Source: Chryseobacterium daecheongense (GTDB lineage: Bacteria; Bacteroidota; Bacteroidia; Flavobacteriales; Weeksellaceae). Taken from it: 64,000 bases of DNA. Where the stretch lies: the NCBI RefSeq assembly GCF_003729955.1, contig NZ_RJTX01000002.1, positions 744,001 to 808,000 of the forward strand. The letters run 5' to 3'. Positions 25,962 through 35,139 of this stretch are shown in pieces. Made by a program: the position numbers and the translations under genes. Below the pieces are notes generated by a model. That model saw only the letters and a program-made list of their open reading frames with translations. It was not told where the DNA came from and ran no database searches. How positions within the stretch are numbered: position 1 is the stretch's first letter; each line of letters starts with the position of its first letter.

Positions 25962-28325
25962 ATGAATAGAAATCTACTGTTTATTTTCTTTTTATTAATT
26001 ACACCGTCCTTTTTCTTTTCTCAGAATCTTCCAAGGAAACCTCAGAAAGAACAGGCTTCGGCATTATCAATGAAAGCAGGAGCTTTTATTGATATCAATG
26101 CAGTGGGCTATAATGAATCCAATTATAGCATTACCCAATTGGTAAAAGATGTTTTAATTTCTTCAGGAACGAATTCCTGTATAACTCCGAATGTTTCCAA
26201 TGTGGTGGTAAATCCTAACCTTCCGGTAGGAAATGCCAACAGATCTTGGGGATACTTCCATAAAGGAACCACTAATTTCCCTTTTAAAGATGGGATTGTA
26301 TTATCTACAGGATATGTAGTGAAAGGAGGGAATTCTTTGAATGCAGGGACACTTGGTGATGATTTACCAACAGGGAGTGATCCGGATTTAGTAGCAGCAA
26401 CCAATCCTACTGGGACATTGAATGATGCTGTGATTCTGGAGTTTGACTTTGTACCGACTTCCAGTCAGGTGAAATTTAATTATTTGTTTGCTTCTGAAGA
26501 ATATACAGGAGGATTTCCATGTAATTTCTCAGATGCATTTGCGCTCTTACTGAAACCTGTTTCAGGAGGACCGTATGTTAATATGGCAGTACTACCTAGT
26601 GGAGCAGGACCTGTGAGTGTGACCAATATTCACCCGGCTACTCAGTTCAGTGGGGCACCGCTTAGCTGTGGAGCTGCAAATCCAACATTTTTTGGAGGAT
26701 ATAACACTGCCAATATCGAAACTAACTTTAACGGAAGAACAATTCCACTTACGGCGACAGCAACTGTAGTTCCTGGGCAGGCTTATCACTTCAAAATGGT
26801 GTTGGCTGATGCTCTTGACAGCTCTTATGACTCTGCTGTATTCCTGGAAGGTGGTTCTTTCAACATTGGTGTGGAGCTTCTTGATAATAACGGAGCTACT
26901 TTACCGGCAGAAATTAATGTTTGTGATAATGTTCCTCAGGTATTAACAGCTTCTGTGAATGACCCTGTGATGACATTCCAGTGGTTCTTTAATGGAACTC
27001 CAATACCAGGAGCTACAACAAACACAATTACAGCTGTTCAGCCAGGAACATATACAATTGAAGTAAGTGTTCCGGGAAATCCTTGTCCGGGAACAGCCTC
27101 TATTCAAATTCATGGAGGTACAACACCATTGGCTCAGGATGCAACCTTATTGCTCTGTACCACACCGGATATTACGACCTTTGATTTGACGAATGCTATG
27201 TCATCAATAAGTCCGACACCGGGAGCTGTTTTCTATTTCTATGAAAACCAGACTGATGCTCAGGCTCAGAATGGGAACTATATTCAGAATATTTTGAGCT
27301 ATAACGGTACAGACGGACAAATTTTGTATGTTGTTGTATCCAATGGCGGTTTCTGTAGCCAATTGGTTAAATTGAAATTGTTGAAAGAAGCTACACCAGT
27401 AGCTCACCTTACATCTTCCAGAATAAAAGTTTGTCCGGGTGAGACTGTAAACTTTACGGCATCAGGAGGAAACACTTATTTGTGGAGTAATTTCCCGGGT
27501 ACAGGTAATACTCAATCTGCAACACTTTATCAAACAACAACGTTTACAGTATACGCTTTAGGAGTAAAAGGATGTAAATCTTTACAGCCTGCAACTGTAA
27601 CCGTAGAGGTTACCCCTGAAATTACATCTCCTCTAAAAGATGTTGAAATGTGTATTGGAGACAGAGTTACTCTGGATGCAGGAGCAGGACCAAATTATAA
27701 ATATTTATGGAGTACCGGTGCAACAACGCAGACTATCAATGTAGATCAGTTAGGAGTATATACGGTGACTATTGACAACGGATATTGTACAAAAACGTTC
27801 ACATCGAAAGTAATGGGCGCAGCTACACCATATATTACTAATTTACAATATGGTAATAACACACTAACAGTTACTGCACAGAATACTTCGATTAATAATA
27901 TTTATGGAACCCTTGAATATTCTATTGATAACGGAATTACATGGCAAGAATCAAACGTATTCACTAACCTGTTGAATAATACAACTTACCATATTCAGGT
28001 GAGAATACAAGGTACCCACTGTACAGGAGAGATTGAATTCTATACCTTACATATCAATAACCTGATTACACCTAACCAGGATGGTGTGAATGATGTATTA
28101 GACCTTACCGCTTTTGGGGACTTTAAAAACTTCACCGGATCTATCTATGACAGATATGGAGTTGAAATGTTCAGATTCTCAAAAGAAACTCCAATCTGGG
28201 ATGGTTCAGTAGGAGGTAAGAGACTTCCGACAGCTACATATTGGTACAAGTTCAATTTTGAGTATCCTAAATCAAAAGCTCAAATGAACTGGTCCGGATG
28301 GATTATGTTGAAAAACAGAGAATAA
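25962..28325 (+). CDS. Choice-of-anchor L protein, T9SS type B, paralog 3
   Basis: This is a 787-aa protein very like paralog 1 in length and order: signal peptide (ending FFFSQ), MKAGAFIDIN, choice-of-anchor L domain (FNYLFASEEY), Ig-like modules (QWFFNGTPIPGA, CPGETVNFTASGG) and a type B sorting domain (LITPNQDGVNDVLDL, YDRYGVEMF, LPTATYWYKF). The three genes lie head to tail with their own terminators and -7 boxes, so they can be expressed separately. They probably arose by gene duplication, with paralog 2 later gaining stalk units. Confidence 0.88.
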   Translation: MNRNLLFIFFLLITPSFFFSQNLPRKPQKEQASALSMKAGAFIDINAVGYNESNYSITQLVKDVLISSGTNSCITPNVSNVVVNPNLPVGNANRSWGYFHKGTTNFPFKDGIVLSTGYVVKGGNSLNAGTLGDDLPTGSDPDLVAATNPTGTLNDAVILEFDFVPTSSQVKFNYLFASEEYTGGFPCNFSDAFALLLKPVSGGPYVNMAVLPSGAGPVSVTNIHPATQFSGAPLSCGAANPTFFGGYNTANIETNFNGRTIPLTATATVVPGQAYHFKMVLADALDSSYDSAVFLEGGSFNIGVELLDNNGATLPAEINVCDNVPQVLTASVNDPVMTFQWFFNGTPIPGATTNTITAVQPGTYTIEVSVPGNPCPGTASIQIHGGTTPLAQDATLLLCTTPDITTFDLTNAMSSISPTPGAVFYFYENQTDAQAQNGNYIQNILSYNGTDGQILYVVVSNGGFCSQLVKLKLLKEATPVAHLTSSRIKVCPGETVNFTASGGNTYLWSNFPGTGNTQSATLYQTTTFTVYALGVKGCKSLQPATVTVEVTPEITSPLKDVEMCIGDRVTLDAGAGPNYKYLWSTGATTQTINVDQLGVYTVTIDNGYCTKTFTSKVMGAATPYITNLQYGNNTLTVTAQNTSINNIYGTLEYSIDNGITWQESNVFTNLLNNTTYHIQVRIQGTHCTGEIEFYTLHINNLITPNQDGVNDVLDLTAFGDFKNFTGSIYDRYGVEMFRFSKETPIWDGSVGGKRLPTATYWYKFNFEYPKSKAQMNWSGWIMLKNRE

Positions 28326-28346
28326 TAATTAATAGATAATGCAAAT

Positions 28347-28378
28347 AAAAAAGCCTTTCAGTATTGAAAGGCTTTTTT
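28347..28378. terminator. Bidirectional terminator
   Basis: The stem AAAAAAGCCTTTCA pairs with TGAAAGGCTTTTTT between paralog 3 and convergent rsmA. Confidence 0.9.
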
Positions 28379-28386
28379 ATTTAATT

Positions 28387-29157
28387 TTATTGATTCATTT
28401 TCCAAAGATTGGTAAAATTAATAAAGTCTGCTACACTAAGTTCCTCGGCTCTTTTATCCATGAACTCATGAGTTTTTAATGCTTCCGGAATATTTAATAT
28501 TTTCAAGGCATTAGAAAGCTTTTTTCTCCTTTGATTAAAGCCTGCTTTTACAATCTGCTTGAAAAGAACTTCATTGCCTGCAAGGCCTTCTTTCGGATTT
28601 CTTGTCAGTCTGATGACTCCGGATTTTACTTTAGGAGGTGGATTAAATACATTCTCATGAACGGTGAAAAGATAAGAAGTGTCATAATAGGCCTGTACAA
28701 GGACAGAAAGAATTCCGTAATCCTTTGTTCTAGGAACGGCTGCTGTTCTTTCGGCAACCTCTTTTTGGAACATTCCCACCATTTCAGGGATCAGTTCATA
28801 ATGGTCAATGATCTGGAATAAAATCTGTGAAGAAATATTGTAAGGAAAATTACCTATAATGGCAATTTGTTCATCCTTTACAAATGAGAAATCCTGTTTT
28901 AAAAAATCTCCAACGAAGGTTTCTTCAGTAACAGCAGAATAGTTGTTCTTCAAATATTCTATGGATTCCTTATCAATTTCAGCAAGATATATTTTCTGAT
29001 CTTTTTCCAAAAGATATTTCGTGAGAACACCCATTCCGGGTCCCACTTCCATAACATTTTTATAGTTGTTGAAGCTTAACCCTTCTACAATTTTTCTAGC
29101 GATGTTTTCATCTGTCAAGAAGTGTTGACCAAGATGTTTTTTTGCCTTTACACTCAA
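28387..29157 (-). CDS. rsmA: 16S rRNA (adenine1518/1519-N6) dimethyltransferase
   Basis: RsmA/KsgA dimethylates two adjacent adenines in the 3' hairpin of 16S rRNA during 30S maturation. The 256-aa protein has GQHFLTDENIARKIV, the SAM-binding EVGPGMGVLTKYL, and the catalytic NFPYNISS (IGNFPYNIS). The start is a TTG at 29157, followed by SVKAKKHLGQHF; no ATG fits the family N-terminus. It is divergent from ftsX with 92 bp between. Confidence 0.96.
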   Translation of the reverse strand: MSVKAKKHLGQHFLTDENIARKIVEGLSFNNYKNVMEVGPGMGVLTKYLLEKDQKIYLAEIDKESIEYLKNNYSAVTEETFVGDFLKQDFSFVKDEQIAIIGNFPYNISSQILFQIIDHYELIPEMVGMFQKEVAERTAAVPRTKDYGILSVLVQAYYDTSYLFTVHENVFNPPPKVKSGVIRLTRNPKEGLAGNEVLFKQIVKAGFNQRRKKLSNALKILNIPEALKTHEFMDKRAEELSVADFINFTNLWKMNQ

Positions 29158-29249
29158 CGTTTTTTTATGATTTTGTTAACAATGATTTTCTGAATTTCGT
29201 CCCAAATTTCGGAAGTTTTTTTCTATTTTAGCCAAAAATTTTAATATTA

Positions 29250-30149
29250 ATGGCTAAATCTGTAGATGAATTTAATAAGAAAAGGCTTCGGTCCAGCAAT
29301 ATTACTGTAGTAATAAGTATTGCCTTAGTGTTATTTTTGTTGGGATTAATGGGATTGATTTTAATAAATGCTCAGAAATATTCCGACTATATCAAAGAAC
29401 AATTGGTGGTGAACGCCTACTTTGATGAAAACTATGATGCTAAAGATTCTTTGAAAATTGCTAAACTGGAGGAAGAAACTTTTAAAAAAGTACAGACTTT
29501 GGCACCCGTAAAAAAAGCGACTTACATCTCAAGGGAAATGGCGTCCCAGGAAGCCAAAAAGAGTATGGGAATTGATGCTGATGCACTATTCGAAGAGAAT
29601 ATCTTCCCGTCATCTATAGAAGTAGCTTTAAAACCGGAATATGTAGATCCGGCTAAAATTGATGAAGCCATCAAAATAATCAAATCTGTTCCGGGAATTG
29701 TAGATGTTAAAAATGACAGCACCTTAATGGTGGAAGTTTATAATAACCTGACCAAGATCCTGAGATGGATATTAGGTTTCTCCATTTTATTCCTGGTCTT
29801 AGCAGTTGTTTTAATCAACAATTCAATCCGTCTGAAAATATTCTCAAAAAGATTTATTATCAAAACCATGCAGCTGGTAGGAGCAAAAAGAAGGTTTATC
29901 TTAAAGCCTTTTATTATTGAAGCCATTGTTTTAGGTGCTATTGGTGCTGTGATCGGACTTCTTGCTTTATTCGGGGTTTGGTATTATTTCACGAATCAGA
30001 TTGGGTCTGCCTTTGTACAGAACAATCAACAATACTTCTGGTTAATTTTATTGGTACTTGGAGTGGGGATATTGATTACGGTTTTAAGTACTATTGTAGC
30101 AACCTGGAGATTCCTGAGAACAAATGTTGACGATTTATATTACTCTTAA
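29250..30149 (+). CDS. ftsX: Cell division protein FtsX
   Basis: This is a 299-aa four-helix permease that, with the ATPase FtsE, controls cell-wall hydrolases at the septum. One helix (about 18-42) is followed by a periplasmic domain (about 45-165), and three helices lie near the C-terminus (about 172-192, 225-250 and 263-287). The cytoplasmic segment FIIKTMQLVGAKRRFILKPFIIEA matches the family. FtsE is not in the window, as is usual in Bacteroidota. DUF3098 starts 2 bp later. Confidence 0.92.
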   Translation: MAKSVDEFNKKRLRSSNITVVISIALVLFLLGLMGLILINAQKYSDYIKEQLVVNAYFDENYDAKDSLKIAKLEEETFKKVQTLAPVKKATYISREMASQEAKKSMGIDADALFEENIFPSSIEVALKPEYVDPAKIDEAIKIIKSVPGIVDVKNDSTLMVEVYNNLTKILRWILGFSILFLVLAVVLINNSIRLKIFSKRFIIKTMQLVGAKRRFILKPFIIEAIVLGAIGAVIGLLALFGVWYYFTNQIGSAFVQNNQQYFWLILLVLGVGILITVLSTIVATWRFLRTNVDDLYYS

Positions 30150-30151
30150 TA

Positions 30152-30448
30152 ATGAGCAAAAAAACAAATAAATTTTCCGCTGCGGATTTCGGCACGGATA
30201 CTGAAACTCCACAAGAAAGAACCTTCTATTTCGGACAGCAGAATTTTAAATGGATGCTTATTGGTTTAGCATTTATTGTAGTTGGATTTCTTTTAATGAT
30301 GGGGCCCGATGCAAATACAGTGGAGGGGAAATTAGATCCTAACCAATGGAACGATGATATCTTCTCTGTTCGCAGAATCAGAATCGCACCGTTGTTTGTT
30401 GTTATCGGTTTTGTTATAGAAGTATATGCAATCCTAAAAAGAAAATAA
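30152..30448 (+). CDS. DUF3098 family membrane protein
   Basis: This is a 98-aa protein with two hydrophobic helices (about 33-50 and 76-94) and a conserved middle of FSVRRIRIAPLFVVIGF. The order ftsX, DUF3098, uppP is typical of Bacteroidota, which suggests an envelope or division role, but none is known. Confidence 0.9.
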   Translation: MSKKTNKFSAADFGTDTETPQERTFYFGQQNFKWMLIGLAFIVVGFLLMMGPDANTVEGKLDPNQWNDDIFSVRRIRIAPLFVVIGFVIEVYAILKRK

Positions 30449-30541
30449 TACAATTTACTTTGAAGATTAAGGAATTAAGAGATTTGGATGGTCACATTCT
30501 AAATTTCCTATTTCTTAATCTTTAAATTTTTTAGATAGAAT

Positions 30542-31360
30542 ATGGATTTAATAAAAGCAATTATTATTGCCATTATAGAAGGACTTACTGAATATTTGCC
30601 TATCTCCTCTACGGCACACATGGGGTTTACGGCAAATTTGCTGGGATTGCAGGATGATGAGTTCCTAAAAATGTTTCAGGTTTCCATTCAGTTCGGAGCC
30701 ATTCTTTCTGTGGTAGTGGCGTATTGGAAAAAATTCTTCGACTTTAACAATATCAAATTTTATTATAAACTGGGCTTCGCTGTAATACCGGCTTTAGTAT
30801 TGGGATATATCTTTGATGATAAAATAGAAGCGGTTCTTGGCAACCAGATAGCGATTTCCTCAGTATTAGTTCTAGGAGGAGTTGTTTTGTTATTTGCGGA
30901 TCAGTGGTTTAAAAATGCAAAGATCGATGACGAAAAAGGAATTACCGTAAGAAATGCAATTACTATAGGCTTTTGGCAATGTTTGGCCATGATGCCCGGA
31001 ACCAGCCGAAGCGCGGCTTCCATTATCGGAGGTATGGCGCAGGGATTGACCAGAAAAGCAGCCGCTGAATTTTCTTTCTTTTTAGCTGTTCCCACAATGC
31101 TTGCAGTTACGGTTTACTCTGTATTCCTGAAAACCTGGGGTAAGGAAACAGGAAATCCACAAAAAGGATATGAAATGATCCTTTCTTCACAAGAGCATAT
31201 CACTATTTTCATTGTAGGTAATATAGTAGCTTTTGTTGTGGCTTTGATCGCTATTAAGGCATTTATAGGAATGCTAAACAAATATGGTTTCAAACCTTGG
31301 GGATGGTACCGTATTTTTGTTGGAATTGCTTTGCTTATTTATTTCTATTTCTTTAAATAA
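30542..31360 (+). CDS. uppP: Undecaprenyl-diphosphatase
   Basis: This is a 272-aa multi-pass enzyme that dephosphorylates undecaprenyl diphosphate to recycle the lipid carrier for peptidoglycan and other surface polymers; it also gives bacitracin tolerance. The two active-site motifs are EGLTEYLPISSTAHM (about 14-28) and PGTSRSAASIIGGM. It is followed 28 bp later by truB. Confidence 0.95.
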   Translation: MDLIKAIIIAIIEGLTEYLPISSTAHMGFTANLLGLQDDEFLKMFQVSIQFGAILSVVVAYWKKFFDFNNIKFYYKLGFAVIPALVLGYIFDDKIEAVLGNQIAISSVLVLGGVVLLFADQWFKNAKIDDEKGITVRNAITIGFWQCLAMMPGTSRSAASIIGGMAQGLTRKAAAEFSFFLAVPTMLAVTVYSVFLKTWGKETGNPQKGYEMILSSQEHITIFIVGNIVAFVVALIAIKAFIGMLNKYGFKPWGWYRIFVGIALLIYFYFFK

Positions 31361-31388
31361 CGGAATTTATTACCATTATTCATCATTA

Positions 31389-32120
31389 ATGACAGCCGAA
31401 GAATTACAGTCAGGACAGATATTTTTATTGGACAAGCCATTGGATTGGACTTCATTTCAGGCGGTCAATAAAATGAAATATAAGCTTAAAAGAGAATTTA
31501 AACTTCCCAAAAAATTTAAAATAGGACATGCCGGAACACTTGATCCGAGAGCAACAGGTCTTCTCATTGTATGCTGTGGAAAATTCACTAAGAAAATCCC
31601 GGAAATTCAGGATGCCCCCAAAGAATATTGGACGGAGATCAAAATAGGCGTTCAAACAGAAAGTTACGATACAGAAAAGCCTGAAATCCTTCACCAGGAT
31701 ATTTCTCATATTTCAGAAGATTTCATCAAAGAAACCTTAACAAAATTTGTTGGAGAAATAGAACAAAAACCACCGGTATTTTCAGCCATAAAAATAGATG
31801 GTGAAAGAGCTTATAATCTGGCAAGAGCAGGAGAAGAGGTAGAGATGAAATCCAGAAAGACCACCATTTTTTATATTGAAGATATCAGAATAAACTTTCC
31901 TCACGTAAGTTTTATGGTAGGATGTTCAAAAGGAACTTATATCCGTAGTCTGGCTCATGACATTGGTCAGGAACTTGGAGTAGGAGCGTACCTTACTCAA
32001 TTGAGAAGAACCAAGATCGGAGACTACCGGATTGAGGATGCCACAGATCAGTTTCTGGATAATGATTTTAGATTTGAAAGTTTTAAAAACGAAGATCATG
32101 CAGGAGAAAACACGCATTAA
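31389..32120 (+). CDS. truB: tRNA pseudouridine(55) synthase
   Basis: TruB makes the universal pseudouridine at position 55 of tRNA. The motif with the catalytic aspartate is [16 protein letters not shown]. The start is set at the ATG at 31389 ([22 protein letters not shown]), giving 243 aa. An in-frame extension to 31284 would overlap uppP in another frame and is rejected. The rluF gene starts within its last 23 bp, so the two are translationally linked. Confidence 0.95.
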   Translation: MTAEELQSGQIFLLDKPLDWTSFQAVNKMKYKLKREFKLPKKFKIGHAGTLDPRATGLLIVCCGKFTKKIPEIQDAPKEYWTEIKIGVQTESYDTEKPEILHQDISHISEDFIKETLTKFVGEIEQKPPVFSAIKIDGERAYNLARAGEEVEMKSRKTTIFYIEDIRINFPHVSFMVGCSKGTYIRSLAHDIGQELGVGAYLTQLRRTKIGDYRIEDATDQFLDNDFRFESFKNEDHAGENTH

Positions 32121-32823
32121 TAAATATCTTTCAGAAGTAGGATACTGTTCCAGAAGAGCAGCGGATAAGCTGTTGGAAGAAGGAAGAATAAAAGTAAATG
32201 GAAAAATTCCTGAACTTGGAACGAAAATTTCCGATGAAGATGTAGTGGAAGTTGATGGAAAACCGATTCGCGAGCCTCAGGAAAAAACTGTATATATTGC
32301 TTTCAATAAGCCAGTAGGGATTGTCTGTACAACGGATACTAAACGTGAAAAAAATAATATAGTAGATTACATCAACCATCCTAAAAGAATCTTCCCGATC
32401 GGAAGACTGGATAAACCCAGTGAAGGGTTGATTTTACTGACAAGCGACGGAGATATCGTCAACAAAATTCTGAGAGCCAGAAACAACCACGAAAAGGAAT
32501 ATCTGGTAAGAGTGGATAAACCTATTACGCCTAAATTTCTGGATAAAATGAGAAATGGGGTTCCCATTTTAGATACGGTAACCAGAAAATGTGAAGTGGA
32601 GAAAATTGATGAAATGAATTTCCGTATTGTTCTTACCCAAGGTCTTAATCGGCAGATCCGCAGGATGTGTGAATATTTAGGGTATGAAGTTAAGAAGTTG
32701 AAAAGAATCCGTATTATGAATATTAAATTGGATCTTCCCATTGGTAAGTGGAGAGACCTTACGGATGAAGAGCTTTTAGCTCTTAATACACTTCTCGAAG
32801 ATTCCAGTAAAACAGCAGATTAA
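32098..32823 (+). CDS. rluF: 23S rRNA pseudouridine(2604) synthase
   Basis: The 241-aa protein has an S4 RNA-binding domain at the front ([30 protein letters not shown]) and a pseudouridine synthase domain with the catalytic Asp in [16 protein letters not shown]. The stretches [26 protein letters not shown] and [19 protein letters not shown] are those of RluF, not RluB or RluE. The start is the ATG at 32098, which overlaps truB by 23 bp. An upstream in-frame start at 32032 lies deep inside truB and is rejected. Confidence 0.93.
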   Translation: MQEKTRINKYLSEVGYCSRRAADKLLEEGRIKVNGKIPELGTKISDEDVVEVDGKPIREPQEKTVYIAFNKPVGIVCTTDTKREKNNIVDYINHPKRIFPIGRLDKPSEGLILLTSDGDIVNKILRARNNHEKEYLVRVDKPITPKFLDKMRNGVPILDTVTRKCEVEKIDEMNFRIVLTQGLNRQIRRMCEYLGYEVKKLKRIRIMNIKLDLPIGKWRDLTDEELLALNTLLEDSSKTAD

Positions 32824-32834
32824 TTAACTCAAAA

Positions 32835-34082
32835 CTATTTTAAATACAACTTCATTCTCGTTTCATATTCCGGCTTTAGCTTCAAAAATTTCCAAATCTT
32901 CTTTTCATCCGGGTTACTTACTCTGTAAAAAATGATCTTATCCGCAGAATATTTAAAGTATGGGTGATTTTTTAGCCATTCTTCGGGAGCATCCAGCAAA
33001 GTATATTTTTGAACTTCTGATGCATTTAATGGGCAAATAGAAATTAATTTTTCAGCCAGTTCTTTGTCGATATTATAAGTTTCTAGAATTTGTTGTTTAT
33101 TAACAAAGCCCCCAAGTTTTCTTCTAAAACCTATTAATGAAGCTGCACTCCTTTCATCAAGCCCAAATTCTAAAAGTTGCTTAAAGGTAATTACATTCAA
33201 GTCAATTTTTGAGAAATCTGTTTTCTCCTGTTTAGTAGAAATAGAAGGAAGAGCTATCTTGATGTATGGTTTCAATTCTTCGAATTTTTCTGCAGAAATA
33301 ACGAAACATTTCTGAACGTCTTCCAGACTCTTAAAACTTCCTTTTAAGTTTCTGTCCCGATAATTAATGATAACTTTCGTCTGGTTTTGTGAAAAGCCCA
33401 AAGATTGCCATCCATCCATATCAAGAATGTTAGGATCAAAAGTATGGTATTGTATTTTTGTTGTATGGTTAGATGAATTCGTAACGTCTTTGTCTGGTAA
33501 TAGGAGATAGGGCTCTAATTGGTGGTATTTCTTTTCACTAATGATAAAGCATCCTTTAAATTTTTCTTTACTGACGAAACTTCCACCAAGATATTTTTTA
33601 TATTTTAAAATAGCCTCTGCCTGCTTTTCAGTGAAGCCCATTTGAATCCAACGATCAGCAGAAATGTGATCAGGATTAAATTTTCCGGAAAGATTAAGTG
33701 TTTTTTCAACGGGATTTTTAGGCGTATAAATGCCAGTTTTCTGTGTGTTTTCAGGAAGCAGAATGTAAGGGCTCAGCTCTTCAAATTTTTCTGCTTTAAT
33801 CGCATAGCATTTCTTTAATTGTGTCTTGGAAATAAATTTTCCGCCAATCAGCTCCTTGTAATGAAAAATGGCAGCAACCTGCTTCTCAGAAAAACCTAAT
33901 TTCTGCCATTGCTTGACATCCAGATCATTGGGATCAAATTCTGATAAGGGAACTGTACTTTCCGTAATGAACCGTACATCGGTAAAATTATCCTTCTTAT
34001 CTGTATATTTTTGAAATCCGGACAGGATAATGAGCAGCACTCCCAGAAATGCTACCTTTTGGTAATAATCTTTTTTCATCAT
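32835..34082 (-). CDS. Helix-hairpin-helix repeat protein
   Basis: This is a 415-aa protein with an N-terminal hydrophobic anchor (about 9-24). Four repeats of about 60 aa follow at 49-110, 135-196, 215-277 and 293-351. Each has a GF or GL turn, then a stretch of the type QAEAILKYKKYLGG-F and a conserved Cys or Tyr plus LxPYI, as in ComEA-type HhH motifs. A short C-terminal domain (about 360-415) follows. HhH motifs bind DNA without sequence preference, and ComEA is the periplasmic DNA receptor of competence. This protein may be that receptor or a relative, but no com genes are nearby. Confidence 0.8.
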   Translation of the reverse strand: MMKKDYYQKVAFLGVLLIILSGFQKYTDKKDNFTDVRFITESTVPLSEFDPNDLDVKQWQKLGFSEKQVAAIFHYKELIGGKFISKTQLKKCYAIKAEKFEELSPYILLPENTQKTGIYTPKNPVEKTLNLSGKFNPDHISADRWIQMGFTEKQAEAILKYKKYLGGSFVSKEKFKGCFIISEKKYHQLEPYLLLPDKDVTNSSNHTTKIQYHTFDPNILDMDGWQSLGFSQNQTKVIINYRDRNLKGSFKSLEDVQKCFVISAEKFEELKPYIKIALPSISTKQEKTDFSKIDLNVITFKQLLEFGLDERSAASLIGFRRKLGGFVNKQQILETYNIDKELAEKLISICPLNASEVQKYTLLDAPEEWLKNHPYFKYSADKIIFYRVSNPDEKKIWKFLKLKPEYETRMKLYLK

Positions 34083-34396
34083 AAGGTAAACTTAATGACA
34101 AAATTGAAAATTTCATAAAATAATGGGTAAATATTTGATTTTTAATTGGTTTTAAATAAATTAATCCCATTATGGTGATTGAAATAAATTGAATTTATAC
34201 TTTGAAAGAATTTTTTTTGTTATTCTTAAGTTGATTTGGTGACCTCTTTTTTGGTTTTTCAGAATAATCGTTCCTTGAATGTATTTTAACTCATTGATTA
34301 CCAGTTTATATTTTTCATTTAGGATTTTATTTTAGTTAAAAGTTTTTCTTAATTGTGTTAAATATAATTTGTTTTACCGTGTTTTAATGAAAAAAT
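34083..34396. other. AT-rich gene-free stretch
   Basis: No ORF with a credible start was found in 314 bp. Two single copies of the half-site TGGTGATT or TGGTGA are present (34173-34180 and 34237-34243), like the halves of the palindrome at 34397. A pair of shared half-sites by chance is possible in AT-rich DNA. Confidence 0.4.
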
Positions 34397-34414
34397 AATC
34401 ACCATTTGGTGATT
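34397..34414. promoter_or_regulatory. Palindromic operator-like site
   Basis: AATCACCA, a 2-bp spacer and TGGTGATT form a perfect 8+8 bp inverted repeat that covers the -33 box of the promoter at 34405. A bound protein here would block or help RNA polymerase. Confidence 0.55.
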
Positions 34415-34436
34415 AAATGTTTTTTTAATATTTTTG
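34405..34436 (+). promoter_or_regulatory. Promoter of a short orphan transcript
   Basis: TTTG at 34405-34408, a 20-bp spacer and TATTTTTG at 34429-34436 fully match the Bacteroidota promoter, as strongly as the rpsA promoter. Confidence 0.65.
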
Positions 34437-34441
34437 AAATA

Positions 34442-34513
34442 CTAAAACACAAATGCCAAATGATGAAAAAGGCAACAACTTAGGCTGCCTATGTGAGCAG
34501 CCTAAGTTTTTCT
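34442..34513 (+). ncRNA. Candidate small RNA or leader, about 72 nt
   Basis: This is the stretch expected between the promoter at 34405 and the terminator at 34477. The 5' end is only estimated from the -7 box. It holds a 7-codon reading frame, MMKKATT (34460-34483), whose stop lies inside the terminator stem. No normal gene follows on this strand. It could be a small RNA, a short peptide gene, or the remains of a leader. Confidence 0.35.
34477..34513 (+). terminator. Strong terminator of the orphan transcript
   Basis: A 12-bp perfect stem (AACTTAGGCTGC with its complement) around an 8-nt loop is followed by TTTTT. Confidence 0.85.
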
Positions 34514-34521
34514 CTGGTTTT

Positions 34522-34552
34522 AAAAAAATAAGCCTTCCAATTTGGAGGGCTT
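34522..34552 (-). terminator. Terminator of the merR gene
   Basis: On the minus strand AAGCCCTCC pairs with GGAAGGCTT (one wobble) around AAATT and is followed by a run of seven T. Confidence 0.75.
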
Positions 34553-34566
34553 GTTTATTATGCAAT

Positions 34567-34911
34567 TTATTCAGTATCCTTTTCTACTAATGATTCTTTA
34601 AGTTTCAGAAGTTCAGCCTTTACGAATTCAAGCCTGTCTATCAGTGTAATGGTTTCAGAAATTTTGCTGTTGGTTGTCAATGCGATACGGGCACCGTCTA
34701 AAGTATATCCCTTTTCTTTTACGAGATGATAAATGATCTGAAGGTTTTTAATATCCTCCGGAGTGAAGTAGCGGTTCCCTTTTTTATTTTTTTTAGGTTT
34801 GATGATAGGGAATTCCTGCTCCCAATAACGTATTAGTGAGGTGTTTACATCAAAAGCCTTAGCTACTTCTCCTATGGAATAATACAGTTTATCAGGTAAA
34901 TTTATCTTCAT
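34567..34911 (-). CDS. MerR family transcriptional regulator
   Basis: This is a 114-aa regulator whose N-terminal MerR helix-turn-helix reads YYSIGEVAKAFDVNTSLIRYWEQEFP, followed by the wing (KKGNRYFTPEDI) and a helix for dimerisation. It has no large effector domain. The start is the ATG at 34911 (MKINLPDKLYY); a longer reading begins with a TTG at 34932 that lies in the -7 box and so cannot be a start. Its own promoter is clear. Similar short MerR proteins are common in flavobacteria with unknown signals. Confidence 0.9.
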   Translation of the reverse strand: MKINLPDKLYYSIGEVAKAFDVNTSLIRYWEQEFPIIKPKKNKKGNRYFTPEDIKNLQIIYHLVKEKGYTLDGARIALTTNSKISETITLIDRLEFVKAELLKLKESLVEKDTE

Positions 34912-34929
34912 TTTACTAATCCTAAACTC

Positions 34930-34960
34930 CAAAGATAAAATTTTTTAAAATGTATTACAA
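34930..34960 (-). promoter_or_regulatory. Promoter of merR
   Basis: On the minus strand TTG (34960-34958), a 20-bp spacer and TATCTTTG (34937-34930) match the Bacteroidota promoter in full. This sets the downstream start codon at 34911. Confidence 0.75.
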
Positions 34961-35139
34961 CTATGAGTTTTAAATATTATTCAGAACCATATCTTATGAT
35001 GTTTTTCGCAGATAGTATTTATTTTAATTAACATAATAAAAATAACCTTATGATTTCCTTAACAAATCATGTTTTTTTGTAACTTTAGACGAAATATCCC
35101 CCTTACAATCAATATAATACAAACCTAAAATATTCAAAT

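Noticed and set aside
31284..31388. Longer N-terminus of truB
   Set aside because: It overlaps uppP in another frame and does not match the TruB N-terminus, which begins at 31389.
32032..32097. Longer N-terminus of rluF
   Set aside because: It lies inside truB; the S4 domain starts right after the ATG at 32098.
34452..34620. A 45-codon frame starting MPNDEKGNNLGC downstream of the orphan promoter
   Set aside because: It runs through the strong terminator and the merR terminator into the merR gene on the other strand, so a full product is unlikely.
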